Source: Lachnospiraceae bacterium
Lineage (GTDB): Bacteria > Bacillota > Clostridia > Lachnospirales > Lachnospiraceae
Direction of reading: 5' to 3'
Assembly: GCA_021202815.1 (NCBI GenBank)
Contig: JAJQCG010000111.1
Location: 1-33,719 of the forward strand
Length of the DNA: 33,719 bases
Shown: piece by piece, positions 1-7,598 of the stretch
Numbering within the stretch: the stretch's first letter is position 1
Layout: each line of letters opens with the position of its first letter
Made by a program: the position numbers and the translations under genes
Notes under the pieces: model-generated
Database searches by the model: none
The model's input: only the letters and a program-made list of their open reading frames with translations
Told to the model about the DNA's origin: nothing

Positions 1-1010
1 GTTATCAGCAGGTGGAGATGCAGTCCATGTACGGGACCTACTTCGGGGAAGACTTTATGAATCAGGATCTGACGGGGAGCGGCTCTGTCTATGGAGAAAC
101 GGTCCGGGATTCGGTTCTGGAGATGCTTGAAGAGCTTTATGTGATCGAGGCGCACGCGGAGGATCTGGATGTCGCGCTGGACGAGGATGATGAGAGCGCG
201 ATCTCAGAGGCGGCGCTGACCTTCCTCGCGTCCAATGACAGCGATACGCTTTCTCTTATGTCCGCGGATGAGGAGACGGTGACACATGTGCTCGAGCTGC
301 TCCGGCTGCAGGTGAAGGTGTACAATTACCTGGCGACGACGATCGACACGGAAGTGGACGAGGAGGAAGCGGCACAGAAGTGTATTACCTATGTGAGCGC
401 CTCCACGGCCGGGACGACCGATGACGATGGGAATACGGTGGATCTGACCGACGAGGAGCTCGAGGAGATCCGCACGGAGCTGGAGACGATCCGGGATGAG
501 GCAGAGGAGAGCGGAGATCTGAGCACAGCTGCGGAGGATCACGACCTGAGCGCGGTCACGACGACCTACGGTTCGAGTGACGAGACGCTGGATGAGAATC
601 TGAAGGCGGCAGCGGACGAGCTTTCCGATGGGGAATATGCCGACATCGTGGAAGGCGACGGTTACTATTACCTCGTCTACATGGAGAGCACCTACGACGA
701 GGATGCGACGCAGACCGAGATTGAGAGCATTCTCGAAGAGCGCGAGCAGGCGGCCTACGATGACTGGCTTGACGCGCTGGTGGAGGCTGCCGAGATCGTG
801 GTAAACGACAGCGTCGTGGAACAGCTCAATTTCGAACGGATCTTCACCGAGAAGACAGAAGAAGAGACGACGGAGGATGAGACTTCTGAGGAGGAGACAG
901 AGGAAGAATCTTCTGATGATGCAGAGGAAACTGTAGAGGAAGACGAGGAGGAGACCGTGGAGGAAGACGCCTCCGCGGAGGAAGCAGAGGCAGAAGAGTC
1001 CGAAGAATAA
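1..1010 (+). CDS. PrsA/SurA-like peptidyl-prolyl isomerase (foldase), 5' truncated
   Basis: The open frame runs in from the window edge (codons start at base 3), so the signal peptide or lipobox and the true start lie outside. The visible part has a SurA/PrsA-type helical chaperone region (about the first 115 codons), then a parvulin-like segment beginning near KCITYVSAST and ending near EGDGYYYLVYMEST. In the family that segment corresponds to the PpiC fold, followed by a C-terminal helix. Known members assist folding of exported proteins outside the membrane. The last 45 or so residues are almost entirely Glu, Asp, Ser and Thr, a low-complexity acidic tail not needed for the fold. The stop is 25 bases before the nicotinate phosphoribosyltransferase start, suggesting co-transcription. 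The family assignment rests on overall pattern rather than one diagnostic motif. Confidence 0.72.
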   Translation, partial: YQQVEMQSMYGTYFGEDFMNQDLTGSGSVYGETVRDSVLEMLEELYVIEAHAEDLDVALDEDDESAISEAALTFLASNDSDTLSLMSADEETVTHVLELLRLQVKVYNYLATTIDTEVDEEEAAQKCITYVSASTAGTTDDDGNTVDLTDEELEEIRTELETIRDEAEESGDLSTAAEDHDLSAVTTTYGSSDETLDENLKAAADELSDGEYADIVEGDGYYYLVYMESTYDEDATQTEIESILEEREQAAYDDWLDALVEAAEIVVNDSVVEQLNFERIFTEKTEEETTEDETSEEETEEESSDDAEETVEEDEEETVEEDASAEEAEAEESEE

Positions 1011-1035
1011 CGGACAAAAAGGGGGCTTCTAAAAA

Positions 1036-2496
1036 ATGAGCGTGACGCAGAATCTGACACTGATGACGGATCTGTATGAACTGACGATGATGCAGGGATA
1101 CTTTAAAAATCCCGTGCAGGAGACGGCGATCTTCGACGCGTTCTACCGCACAAATCCCTGTGGGAACGGTTACGCGATCGCCGCGGGACTGGAGCAGGTG
1201 ATCGATTATATCAAAAACCTGCACTTCTCCCCGGAGGATATAGAGTATCTGCGCAGTCTCTCGATTTTTGACGAGGATTTTCTGGACTATCTCGGGAGAT
1301 TTCGTTTCAGCGGCGATATCTACGCGATTCCGGAGGGTACGGTCGTGTTTCCCAGAGAACCGCTGATTAAAGTAGTCGCGCCGATCATGGAGGCGCAGCT
1401 CATGGAGACGGCGATTCTGACGATTATCAATCATCAGAGCCTGATTGCGACCAAGGCGGCCAGGGTCGTGAACGCGGCGAGAGGTGACGGAATCATGGAG
1501 TTCGGACTCCGACGCGCGCAGGGACCGGACGCCGGCGTCTATGGGGCGCGGGCGGCGATGATCGGCGGCTGCATCGGCACGTCGAACGTGCTGACCGGCC
1601 AGCTCTTTGACGTGCCGGTGCTTGGCACGCACGCGCACAGCTGGATTATGAGTTTCCCGGATGAATACACTGCCTTTAAGACTTACGCGGAGCTCTATCC
1701 GAATGCCTGCACGCTGCTGGTGGACACTTATGACACGCTGAAGTCCGGCGTGCCGAATGCGATCCGCGTATTCAAGGAGATGCGGCGTGCGAAGAAGCTG
1801 AACGGGCGTTACGGTATCCGTATCGACAGCGGCGACCTTGCCTATCTTTCGAAGGAAGCCCGTAAGATGCTTGACGCGGCAGGCTTCCATAACGCGATTA
1901 TTTCCGCATCGAGCGATCTCGACGAGTATCTGATCGACAGCCTGAAGACGCAGGGCGCGAAGATCACGTCCTGGGGCGTTGGTACGAACCTGATCACCTC
2001 AAAGGACTGCCCGGCCTTCGGCGGCGTCTACAAGCTCGCGGCGGTGAAGCAGGGGGACGGAGAGTTTATCCCGAAGATCAAGCTCTCGGAGAACAGCGAG
2101 AAGATTACAAATCCCGGAAATAAGACGGTTTACCGTATTTATGAGAAGAATAACGGAAAACTGAAGGCCGATGTGATCAGCCTGGTGGACGATGTATTTG
2201 ATGAGTCGAAGGATCTGACGATTTTTGATCCGAAGGAGACCTGGAAGAAGACGAAGCTGAAGGGCGGCAGCTACACGCTGCGCGAGCTCATGGTCAAGGT
2301 CTTCGATCAGGGCGAGTGCGTCTACGATTCCCCGTCCGTCATGGATATCCGCGAATACTGTATCGGAGAGCAGAACACGCTCTGGGACGAGACGCGGCGT
2401 CTGGTAAATCCGCATAAGGTTTACGTGGATCTCTCAGACCGCCTGTTTGAGATGAAATGGAGCCTGCTCGATCAGATGGGCGTGAAAGCAGAATAG
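1036..2496 (+). CDS. pncB: Nicotinate phosphoribosyltransferase
   Basis: The 486-residue protein joins nicotinate and PRPP to give nicotinate mononucleotide, the entry step of NAD salvage (Preiss-Handler pathway), in the cytoplasm. The N-terminus TDLYELTMMQGY and the following FYRTNPCGNGYAIAAG are typical of the family. The core carries EFGLRRAQGPDAG, the small-residue run GGCIGTSNVL, and GTHAHSW followed by LLVDTYDTL, which together form the phosphate and nicotinate binding sites. Length matches the long clostridial form. The ATG at 1036 follows an A-rich, G-run ribosome site (AAAAAGGGGG) and lies just after the foldase gene. A strong intrinsic terminator follows the stop, so the foldase and pncB probably end one transcript. 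Confidence 0.95.
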   Translation: MSVTQNLTLMTDLYELTMMQGYFKNPVQETAIFDAFYRTNPCGNGYAIAAGLEQVIDYIKNLHFSPEDIEYLRSLSIFDEDFLDYLGRFRFSGDIYAIPEGTVVFPREPLIKVVAPIMEAQLMETAILTIINHQSLIATKAARVVNAARGDGIMEFGLRRAQGPDAGVYGARAAMIGGCIGTSNVLTGQLFDVPVLGTHAHSWIMSFPDEYTAFKTYAELYPNACTLLVDTYDTLKSGVPNAIRVFKEMRRAKKLNGRYGIRIDSGDLAYLSKEARKMLDAAGFHNAIISASSDLDEYLIDSLKTQGAKITSWGVGTNLITSKDCPAFGGVYKLAAVKQGDGEFIPKIKLSENSEKITNPGNKTVYRIYEKNNGKLKADVISLVDDVFDESKDLTIFDPKETWKKTKLKGGSYTLRELMVKVFDQGECVYDSPSVMDIREYCIGEQNTLWDETRRLVNPHKVYVDLSDRLFEMKWSLLDQMGVKAE

Positions 2497-2502
2497 AAAA
2501 GG

Positions 2503-2531
2503 AATAGCACCTGCGAGGGTGCTATTTTTTT
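2503..2531 (+). terminator. Rho-independent terminator after pncB
   Basis: A perfect 9-bp stem (AATAGCACC / GGTGCTATT) with a 6-base loop runs directly into a run of seven T. It starts 6 bases after the pncB stop codon. Confidence 0.93.
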
Positions 2532-2540
2532 GCCCCCTCA

Positions 2541-2552
2541 CATAAGATAGAG
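2541..2552 (+). promoter_or_regulatory. Candidate sigma-K-type sporulation -10 element
   Basis: CATAAGATAGAG fits the published sigma-K -10 consensus CATA-N3-TA and lies 57 bases before the CotS-like start, after the pncB terminator. The same 12 bases recur at 22850-22861 before another sporulation-type locus. No convincing -35 (AC) at usual spacing is visible here, and the motif sits between the arms of an 8-bp inverted repeat (2536-2543 / 2556-2563), so the call is tentative. Confidence 0.5.
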
Positions 2553-2609
2553 AGGATGTGAGGCAGCTGGACGGCAGTCGGCTGCGAAGTGATCGAGGTG
2601 GGGGAGTTT

Positions 2610-3599
2610 ATGAACGAGAGAGATTTGCAGGTATTGGAGCAGTATTCGTTTGCGGTGAATGACAGCAGACGCGTCCGGGGAGCGTATCTTCTGGACACCG
2701 ATGCGGGGCTGAAGCTGCTGCGCGAGTGTTCCGTGAGTGCGAACCGTCTCGCGCAGGAGCAGAGGCTGCTCGCCCATCTTCGCGAACAGGGCTTTTCGGT
2801 GGATCAGCTGGAGCCGGACAAAGAAGGAAACCTGCTCTGCGTTTATCACGAGAGATTTCCCTATATGGTGAAGGAATTGCCGGAGGGGAGGGAGTGCGAT
2901 ACGAGAAATGAGAGCGAAATCCTGCGGGCGGTTTCCTTGTTGGCCCGGCTGCATCTTGCCCTGCGTTTCCCGGAGTCTGCCGGAGCGGAGAGCCTGAAAT
3001 TCTCCGGGCGGGACGCCCGTGAGGAGATGTGCCACCACAACCGGGAGCTGCGGAAGATCTATGCGTTTATGAAAAAAAAGAACCGGAAAAATGAGTTTGA
3101 GACTGCCTGTCTCTCCTGTTTTCCGCAGGTGCTTGCGGAGGCTGAGAGCGCGGAGCGGTGGCTTGGGGTCTCCGGGTATGAGAGTCTGCGGGCGCAAGCG
3201 CTCGCGGAAGGCCATTTCTGCCATGGCGAGTATATTCACCATAATATTCTTATAAACGGCGAAAAGATGACGATTGTTAATTTTGAAAAATTTTCGCTCG
3301 ACGTGCAGATCAATGACCTGGGTCTGTTTGTGAGAAAAATTCTCGAAAAGCAGGGCTATGATCCCAGGCTCGGCAGACGGATGCTGGAGGCTTATGAGCA
3401 GGAGAAGCCTCTTTCAGCGGCGGAGCGGGCCTACTTAGGCGTCTGCCTTGGCTATCCGGAAAAATTTCGCAAGCTTGTAAATTACTATTACAATACGAAT
3501 AAGGCATGGATACCGGGCAAGCACATGGAGAAACTGGAAAAATTCCTGTCACAGAGGGAAAAAAGGATTTCCTTTTCTGAGGAAATAGGCTATACTTGA
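2610..3599 (+). CDS. CotS-family spore-coat protein (APH/choline-kinase-like fold)
   Basis: This 329-residue protein resembles CotS/YsxE/YutH spore-coat proteins, which share the aminoglycoside phosphotransferase fold. The kinase loop appears as CHGEYIHHNIL (about residues 203-213), where kinases of this fold have HGDxxxxN; the catalytic Asp is replaced by Glu. It is followed by IVNFEKFSLDVQINDLGLFVRKILEK, equivalent to the metal-binding strand, with NFE in place of DFD. These changes suggest weak or absent kinase activity, as in other CotS members. ATG 2610 is preferred over GTG 2589 because GGGGGAG lies just upstream. The gene has its own candidate sporulation promoter and sits 35 bases before phosphoglucomutase. 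The substrate, if any, cannot be read from sequence. Confidence 0.82.
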   Translation: MNERDLQVLEQYSFAVNDSRRVRGAYLLDTDAGLKLLRECSVSANRLAQEQRLLAHLREQGFSVDQLEPDKEGNLLCVYHERFPYMVKELPEGRECDTRNESEILRAVSLLARLHLALRFPESAGAESLKFSGRDAREEMCHHNRELRKIYAFMKKKNRKNEFETACLSCFPQVLAEAESAERWLGVSGYESLRAQALAEGHFCHGEYIHHNILINGEKMTIVNFEKFSLDVQINDLGLFVRKILEKQGYDPRLGRRMLEAYEQEKPLSAAERAYLGVCLGYPEKFRKLVNYYYNTNKAWIPGKHMEKLEKFLSQREKRISFSEEIGYT

Positions 3600-3634
3600 T
3601 TTAACACTTAGTTTCACGGAGGTAGGAAAATACT

Positions 3635-5368
3635 ATGGGCTACAGGGAGATTTACGACGAATGGCTTAAGAATCCTTATTTTGACGAGGATACGAAGGCG
3701 GAGCTTCGCGCGATCGCGGACGATGAGAAGGAGATCAAGGAGCGCTTCTACAAGGATCTGGAGTTCGGCACGGCGGGACTGCGCGGCGTCATCGGCGCGG
3801 GCATCAACCGCATGAACATCTATGTAGTGCGCCGGGCAACGCAGGGGCTGGCAAATTACATCAAAAAGCAGGGGAAAAAGGATCCAAGTGTGGCGATTGC
3901 CTACGATTCCCGCCACATGTCGCCGGAGTTTTCGGAGGAGGCGGCGTTGACGCTGGCGGCGAACGGCATCAAGGCTTATCGCTTCGAGTCTCTGCGGCCG
4001 ACGCCGGAGCTGTCCTTCGCGGTGCGCGAGCTCGGCTGCATCGCCGGTCTGAATATCACGGCGAGCCACAACCCGCCGGAATATAACGGCTACAAGGTCT
4101 ACTGGGAGGACGGCGCGCAGTTCACGCCGCCGCATGACAAGGGCGTGACTGCGGAGGTGCTCGCGATCACTGATCTGTCGACTGTGAAGACGATGAGCCA
4201 CGAGGATGCGGTCGCGGCGGGTCTGTACGAGACGATTGGCCAGGAGATCGACGATAAATTCATCGGACATGTCAAGGCGCAGGTCGTGAACCAGGACGCG
4301 ATCGACAAGATGCAGAAGGATATCCGCATCGTCTACACGCCGCTGCACGGCACGGGAAATATCCCGGCGAGACGCGCGCTGAAGGAGCTTGGTTTTGAGA
4401 ATGTCTATGTTGTGCCGGAGCAGGAGCTCCCGGACGGCGATTTCCCGACCGTCAGTTATCCGAATCCGGAGGCGGCGGAGGCCTTCACGCTGGGACTTGC
4501 GCAGGCAAAGAAGATCGATGCAGATCTCGTACTCGCGACTGACCCGGATGCGGACAGGCTTGGCGTCTATGTAAAAGATACAAAATCCGGCGATTACATA
4601 CCGCTTACCGGCAATATGTCCGGCGCTCTGCTCTGCGACTACGTGCTGAGCCAGAAGCAGGCGGCGGGCAGGATTCCGGCGGACGGCCAGGTCGTCAAGT
4701 CGATCGTCTCCACGAATCTGATCGACGCGGTCGCGGCGAATTATGGTTGCGAGCTGGTCGAGGTGCTGACCGGCTTCAAGTTCATCGGCCAGCAGATTCT
4801 GAAAACGGAGCAGACCGGAAAGGGAACCTACCTCTTCGGCATGGAGGAGTCCTACGGCTGCCTGATCGGCACCTATGCGCGCGACAAGGACGCGATCTCC
4901 GCGACCGTTGCCCTCTGTGAGGCGGCCTGCTATTATAAGCAGAAGGGCATGACGCTCTGGGATGCGATGCTCGCGATGTATGAAAAATACGGTTACTATA
5001 AGGATTTTGTGAAATCAATCGAGCTGAAGGGTATCGAGGGTCTCGCAAAGATCCAGGAGATTCTTGAGACGCTCCGGAACAATACGCCGGAAGTCGTCGG
5101 GGGATATAAGGTACTCTCCGCACGTGACTACAAGCTGGGCACGATCAAGGATATGGCGACCGGCGAGGTGCGCCCGACCGGCCTTCCGCAGTCGAATGTA
5201 CTCTATTATGACCTGGAGGACGGCGCGTGGCTCTGTGTGAGACCGTCCGGCACCGAGCCAAAGGTGAAGTTCTACTGCGGCGTGAAGGGTAGCTCGCTCG
5301 AGGACGCCGACGCGAAGAGCGCTGCACTCGGCGACGCAGTTCTGGCCATGATACAGCCGATGCTGTAA
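3635..5368 (+). CDS. Phosphoglucomutase/phosphomannomutase (alpha-D-phosphohexomutase)
   Basis: The 577-residue enzyme interconverts hexose 1- and 6-phosphates, feeding glycogen, nucleotide-sugar and cell-wall precursor synthesis in the cytoplasm. All four signatures are present: the phosphoserine loop TASHNPPEYNG (Ser144), the Mg-binding DPDADR (residues 303-308), the sugar loop GMEES (402-406) and the phosphate loop RPSGTEP (536-542). Length and the N-terminal FGTAGLRG match the long PgcA-type clostridial enzyme. The start has GGAGGT at 3618-3623. Whether glucose or mannose phosphates are preferred cannot be decided from sequence. Confidence 0.95.
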   Translation: MGYREIYDEWLKNPYFDEDTKAELRAIADDEKEIKERFYKDLEFGTAGLRGVIGAGINRMNIYVVRRATQGLANYIKKQGKKDPSVAIAYDSRHMSPEFSEEAALTLAANGIKAYRFESLRPTPELSFAVRELGCIAGLNITASHNPPEYNGYKVYWEDGAQFTPPHDKGVTAEVLAITDLSTVKTMSHEDAVAAGLYETIGQEIDDKFIGHVKAQVVNQDAIDKMQKDIRIVYTPLHGTGNIPARRALKELGFENVYVVPEQELPDGDFPTVSYPNPEAAEAFTLGLAQAKKIDADLVLATDPDADRLGVYVKDTKSGDYIPLTGNMSGALLCDYVLSQKQAAGRIPADGQVVKSIVSTNLIDAVAANYGCELVEVLTGFKFIGQQILKTEQTGKGTYLFGMEESYGCLIGTYARDKDAISATVALCEAACYYKQKGMTLWDAMLAMYEKYGYYKDFVKSIELKGIEGLAKIQEILETLRNNTPEVVGGYKVLSARDYKLGTIKDMATGEVRPTGLPQSNVLYYDLEDGAWLCVRPSGTEPKVKFYCGVKGSSLEDADAKSAALGDAVLAMIQPML

Positions 5369-5414
5369 TAAGCCTGAAAAGCTCAGCTCAGGGCTGTCGT
5401 TGTGCTAAAAAAAC

Positions 5415-5442
5415 TTGACAGGAAAAAAATGCATAGTAGAAT
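5415..5442 (+). promoter_or_regulatory. Sigma-A promoter for the tRNA-Gly pair
   Basis: TTGACA (5415-5420) and TAGAAT (5437-5442) are separated by 16 bases. The first tRNA begins 16 bases downstream of the -10. Confidence 0.85.
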
Positions 5443-5458
5443 AAATTCTGTTCTGAGC

Positions 5459-5529
5459 GCGGGTGTAGTTCAATGGTAGAACACCAGCCTTCCAAGCTGG
5501 ATACGTGGGTTCGATTCCCATCACCCGCT
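5459..5529 (+). tRNA. tRNA-Gly (anticodon TCC)
   Basis: The acceptor arm GCGGGTG pairs with CACCCGC, the anticodon stem CCAGC/GCTGG encloses loop CTTCCAA with anticodon TCC, and the T arm has GGTTCGATTCC. The gene is 71 bases with discriminator T and no encoded CCA. Confidence 0.97.
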
Positions 5530-5536
5530 CTTACAT

Positions 5537-5609
5537 GCGACAGTAGTACAGTTGGTAGTACGCCACCTTGCCAAGGTGGAGGTCGCGGGTTCGAGCCCCG
5601 TCTGTCGCT
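5537..5609 (+). tRNA. tRNA-Gly (anticodon GCC)
   Basis: The acceptor arm GCGACAG pairs with CTGTCGC, the anticodon stem CCACC/GGTGG encloses loop TTGCCAA with anticodon GCC, and the T arm is GGGTTCGAGCCCC. It is 73 bases, lies 7 bases after the first tRNA-Gly and shares its promoter and terminator. Confidence 0.97.
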
Positions 5610-5614
5610 CTTCG

Positions 5615-5646
5615 AAAAGTCCTGAGTCTCAGGGCTTTTTATTTTT
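5615..5646 (+). terminator. Terminator of the tRNA-Gly transcript
   Basis: AAAAGTCCTG pairs with CAGGGCTTTT (one G-U pair) and runs into a T-rich tract. It begins 5 bases after the second tRNA. Confidence 0.85.
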
Positions 5647-5700
5647 CGCGTTGCATTTTGTGTCGAACAGGCGGGAGGAAATCTTCGGACGAATGGCAAT

Positions 5701-5756
5701 AAAAAAAGGCCATGCGGCCTGAGTTTTCGAGGGAGTGGGGACTCTTGCGAGTCCCC
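5701..5756 (-). ncRNA. Candidate small RNA 3' end: two hairpins and a - strand terminator
   Basis: Read on the - strand, a perfect 8-bp GC-rich hairpin (5756-5737, loop GCAA) is followed by a 5-bp AGGCC/GGCCT hairpin and a run of T (5707-5701), the form of a Rho-independent terminator. No - strand coding frame precedes it. A possible start (TTGGTC at 5826-5821, 17 bases, TAATAC at 5803-5798) would give a transcript of roughly 90 nt. The terminator shape is visible; the small RNA is inference. This interval is most of what the gene-free stretch 5610-6004 holds. Confidence 0.35.
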
Positions 5757-5861
5757 TAAAGTATTATGAATGAAATACTGATGTGTTCCTATTACGTGTA
5801 TTATCATAACAGGAATTTGTGACCAAAGTGTGGCAAGAAAATAAAGGATTTCTAAAAATCA

Positions 5862-5889
5862 TTGCAATCCGGATGGAATATGGTAAACT
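5862..5889 (+). promoter_or_regulatory. Probable promoter of the small-peptide/vanW transcript
   Basis: TTGCAA (5862-5867) and TAAACT (5884-5889) are 16 bases apart. They are followed by a structured leader in which TTTGCGC (5913-5919) can pair with GCGCAAA (5941-5947). Confidence 0.5.
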
Positions 5890-6004
5890 GTAACTATTCG
5901 GAGCCGGCCGGTTTTGCGCAGCATTCAAAAGCCGGTTTCCGCGCAAAGGCAGGTGGCGGGAGCGCCGCGGTTTACAGTGGTTATGCAGAAGGGATGGATG
6001 GAGC

Positions 6005-6106
6005 ATGAATTTCTATAGTAATAAAAACAGGAGAAGGTTAGCGGCGGTGATCGTGGTGATTCTCGTGCTCGCCATGGTGGTGCCGCTTTTGAGCTACGCA
6101 TTGTAG
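6005..6106 (+). CDS. Small single-span membrane peptide (33 residues)
   Basis: A short frame starts with ATG after GGATGGAG and reads MNFYSNKNRRRLAAVIVVI followed by more hydrophobic residues, ending in SYAL. It has a basic N-terminus, one hydrophobic span of about 19 residues, and a stop 24 bases before the VanW start. The layout (RBS, charge-hydrophobic pattern, tight spacing to vanW, shared promoter) supports a real gene. I recall similar short peptides before VanW genes in Lachnospiraceae, but no function is known to me. It could also act as a leader peptide coupled to vanW translation. Confidence 0.6.
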   Translation: MNFYSNKNRRRLAAVIVVILVLAMVVPLLSYAL

Positions 6107-6130
6107 CGGAGAAGGAAAGAGGAGAGGACT

Positions 6131-7585
6131 ATGAAAAAATATGGAAGCGGCGCGCTTCTCGGTTTCTGTCTGCTGATGCTTCTGCCCGGCATGACGGTCA
6201 GCGCGGCGGGAACCACGATCCTCAGCGGCGTCACGATTGAGGGCGTGGATGTGTCCGGTATGACGAGAGACGAGGCACTGAGCGTGCTGGAGAGCTATGA
6301 GAAAGAGCTGGACGAGGAGATTCTCGTGCTGCGGATTGGCGAAAATGAACTGGAAGCGGATCTGAAATCTTTCGGTGTCACCTATTCCAACGAGGAGGTC
6401 GTCGATGAGGCGCTGAGCCTGGGACGGACGGGGAATATCGTGAAGCGCTATAAGGATCAGAAGGATCTGCAGTACAGCGGGAAAGATTATGCGCTTGGCC
6501 GCTCGGCAGACGAGGATATGGTGCGCGCCTATGTCGAGGAGACCTGCACACAGTATGATCAGGAGGCGCAGAACGCTTCTCTGACCCGTGAGAACGGAAG
6601 CTTTATATTTGTGGCCGGGACGGAAGGCCTGGAGCTCAACGTGGACGCCGCGGTCAGCGAGATTATGGATTATCTGGAAAATGACTGGACATCGGGCGAG
6701 AATGGGCTGGAGCTTTCGGTGGAGGTGACGGAGCCGGAGGGGAGTGCGGAGGAACTGGCTTATGTGCAGGATCTTCTTGGTACATACACGACCAGCTTCT
6801 CGACTTCGAGTACGGATCGCTGCAAGAATCTGGAGAGCGGCGCCGCGCACATCGACGGGACTGTGCTCTATCCGGGTGAAGAATTTTCTACTTATGAGGT
6901 GGTGGCTCCGTTCACGGAGGAGAATGGCTATGTGATGGCCGGTTCTTATCTGAACGGAGAGGTGGTCGACAGCATGGGCGGAGGTATCTGCCAGGTGTCG
7001 TCGACCCTGTATAATGCGGTGCTGCGGGCGGAGCTGGAGGTGACGGAGCGGTCGCCGCACTCCATGACGGTGCACTATGTCGATCTTTCCGAGGACGCCG
7101 CGATTGCCGGAACCTACAAAGATTTTAAATTTGTGAATGGCACGGACTATCCGATTTACATAGAGGCGTACACGACCTCGGACAAGAAGATTACCTTTAA
7201 TATATATGGAAAGGAAACGCGCGACAGCAACCGGACGTTGGAGTTCGAGAGCGTGACAGTCAGCACGACGGAGCCGACGACGGTACTGGTCGAGGACGCG
7301 AGCCAGGGGCTCGGCTACAAATCCGTCTCTTCCGGGTCGACCGGTTATGTGGCGGAGCTGTACAAGATTGTCTATGTGGACGGTGTGGAGACGGAGCGCG
7401 TTCGCGTTAATAAGAGTACTTATCAGGCGACAAATCGCACGGTAACCTATGGCACGGCGGGCGATGCGACGATCTCGGAGAATCTGCGTGCGGCGATTGC
7501 TCTGCAGGATGAGGCGCTTGCGGACGCCAATATCGCGGATATCGTGGCGGCCAACGCTGCAGCGGCGGCTGCCGCCGCACAATGA
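6131..7585 (+). CDS. VanW-family exported protein
   Basis: The 484-residue protein has a signal peptide (MKKYGSGALLGFCLLMLLPG, cleavage near VSAAG). A peptidoglycan-binding-4-like region follows (GVDVSGMTRDEALSVL onward, about residues 30-220). The VanW domain (about 225-355) contains PGEEFSTYEVV, GGGICQVSSTLYNAVLRAEL and ERSPHSMTVHYV, all diagnostic. The next segment, up to about residue 440, resembles a G5-like wall-associated module, and the protein ends in an alanine run. VanW proteins are linked by context to cell envelope functions and some sit in vancomycin-resistance clusters; the chromosomal stand-alone forms have no established role and this one does not indicate resistance. The start has GGAGAGG, and a small membrane peptide gene lies directly upstream. 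Confidence 0.92.
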   Translation: MKKYGSGALLGFCLLMLLPGMTVSAAGTTILSGVTIEGVDVSGMTRDEALSVLESYEKELDEEILVLRIGENELEADLKSFGVTYSNEEVVDEALSLGRTGNIVKRYKDQKDLQYSGKDYALGRSADEDMVRAYVEETCTQYDQEAQNASLTRENGSFIFVAGTEGLELNVDAAVSEIMDYLENDWTSGENGLELSVEVTEPEGSAEELAYVQDLLGTYTTSFSTSSTDRCKNLESGAAHIDGTVLYPGEEFSTYEVVAPFTEENGYVMAGSYLNGEVVDSMGGGICQVSSTLYNAVLRAELEVTERSPHSMTVHYVDLSEDAAIAGTYKDFKFVNGTDYPIYIEAYTTSDKKITFNIYGKETRDSNRTLEFESVTVSTTEPTTVLVEDASQGLGYKSVSSGSTGYVAELYKIVYVDGVETERVRVNKSTYQATNRTVTYGTAGDATISENLRAAIALQDEALADANIADIVAANAAAAAAAAQ

Positions 7586-7598
7586 CTGAGCTTATGCC

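Noticed and set aside
2536-2563. Inverted repeat CCTCACAT / ATGTGAGG before the CotS-like gene
   Set aside because: It could be an operator, but it is not repeated at the other copy of the CATAAGATAGAG motif, so it is not counted as part of the shared signal.
5388-5807. A - strand frame of 139 codons containing RRGSNPRPPPWQGG and GDGNRTHVSSLEGW
   Set aside because: It is the antisense of the two tRNA-Gly genes; such peptides are common spurious database entries.
6038-7582. A 514-codon - strand frame opposite vanW
   Set aside because: It is Arg/His/Leu-rich with no recognisable domain, as expected opposite a G+C-rich gene. The + strand gene has a signal peptide and diagnostic motifs. The same applies to the long - strand frames opposite aspartate kinase and the pyrophosphatase.
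6131-7585. VanW as a vancomycin-resistance marker
   Set aside because: No vanHAX, vanRS or related genes are nearby; isolated VanW proteins are common in Clostridia and do not indicate resistance.
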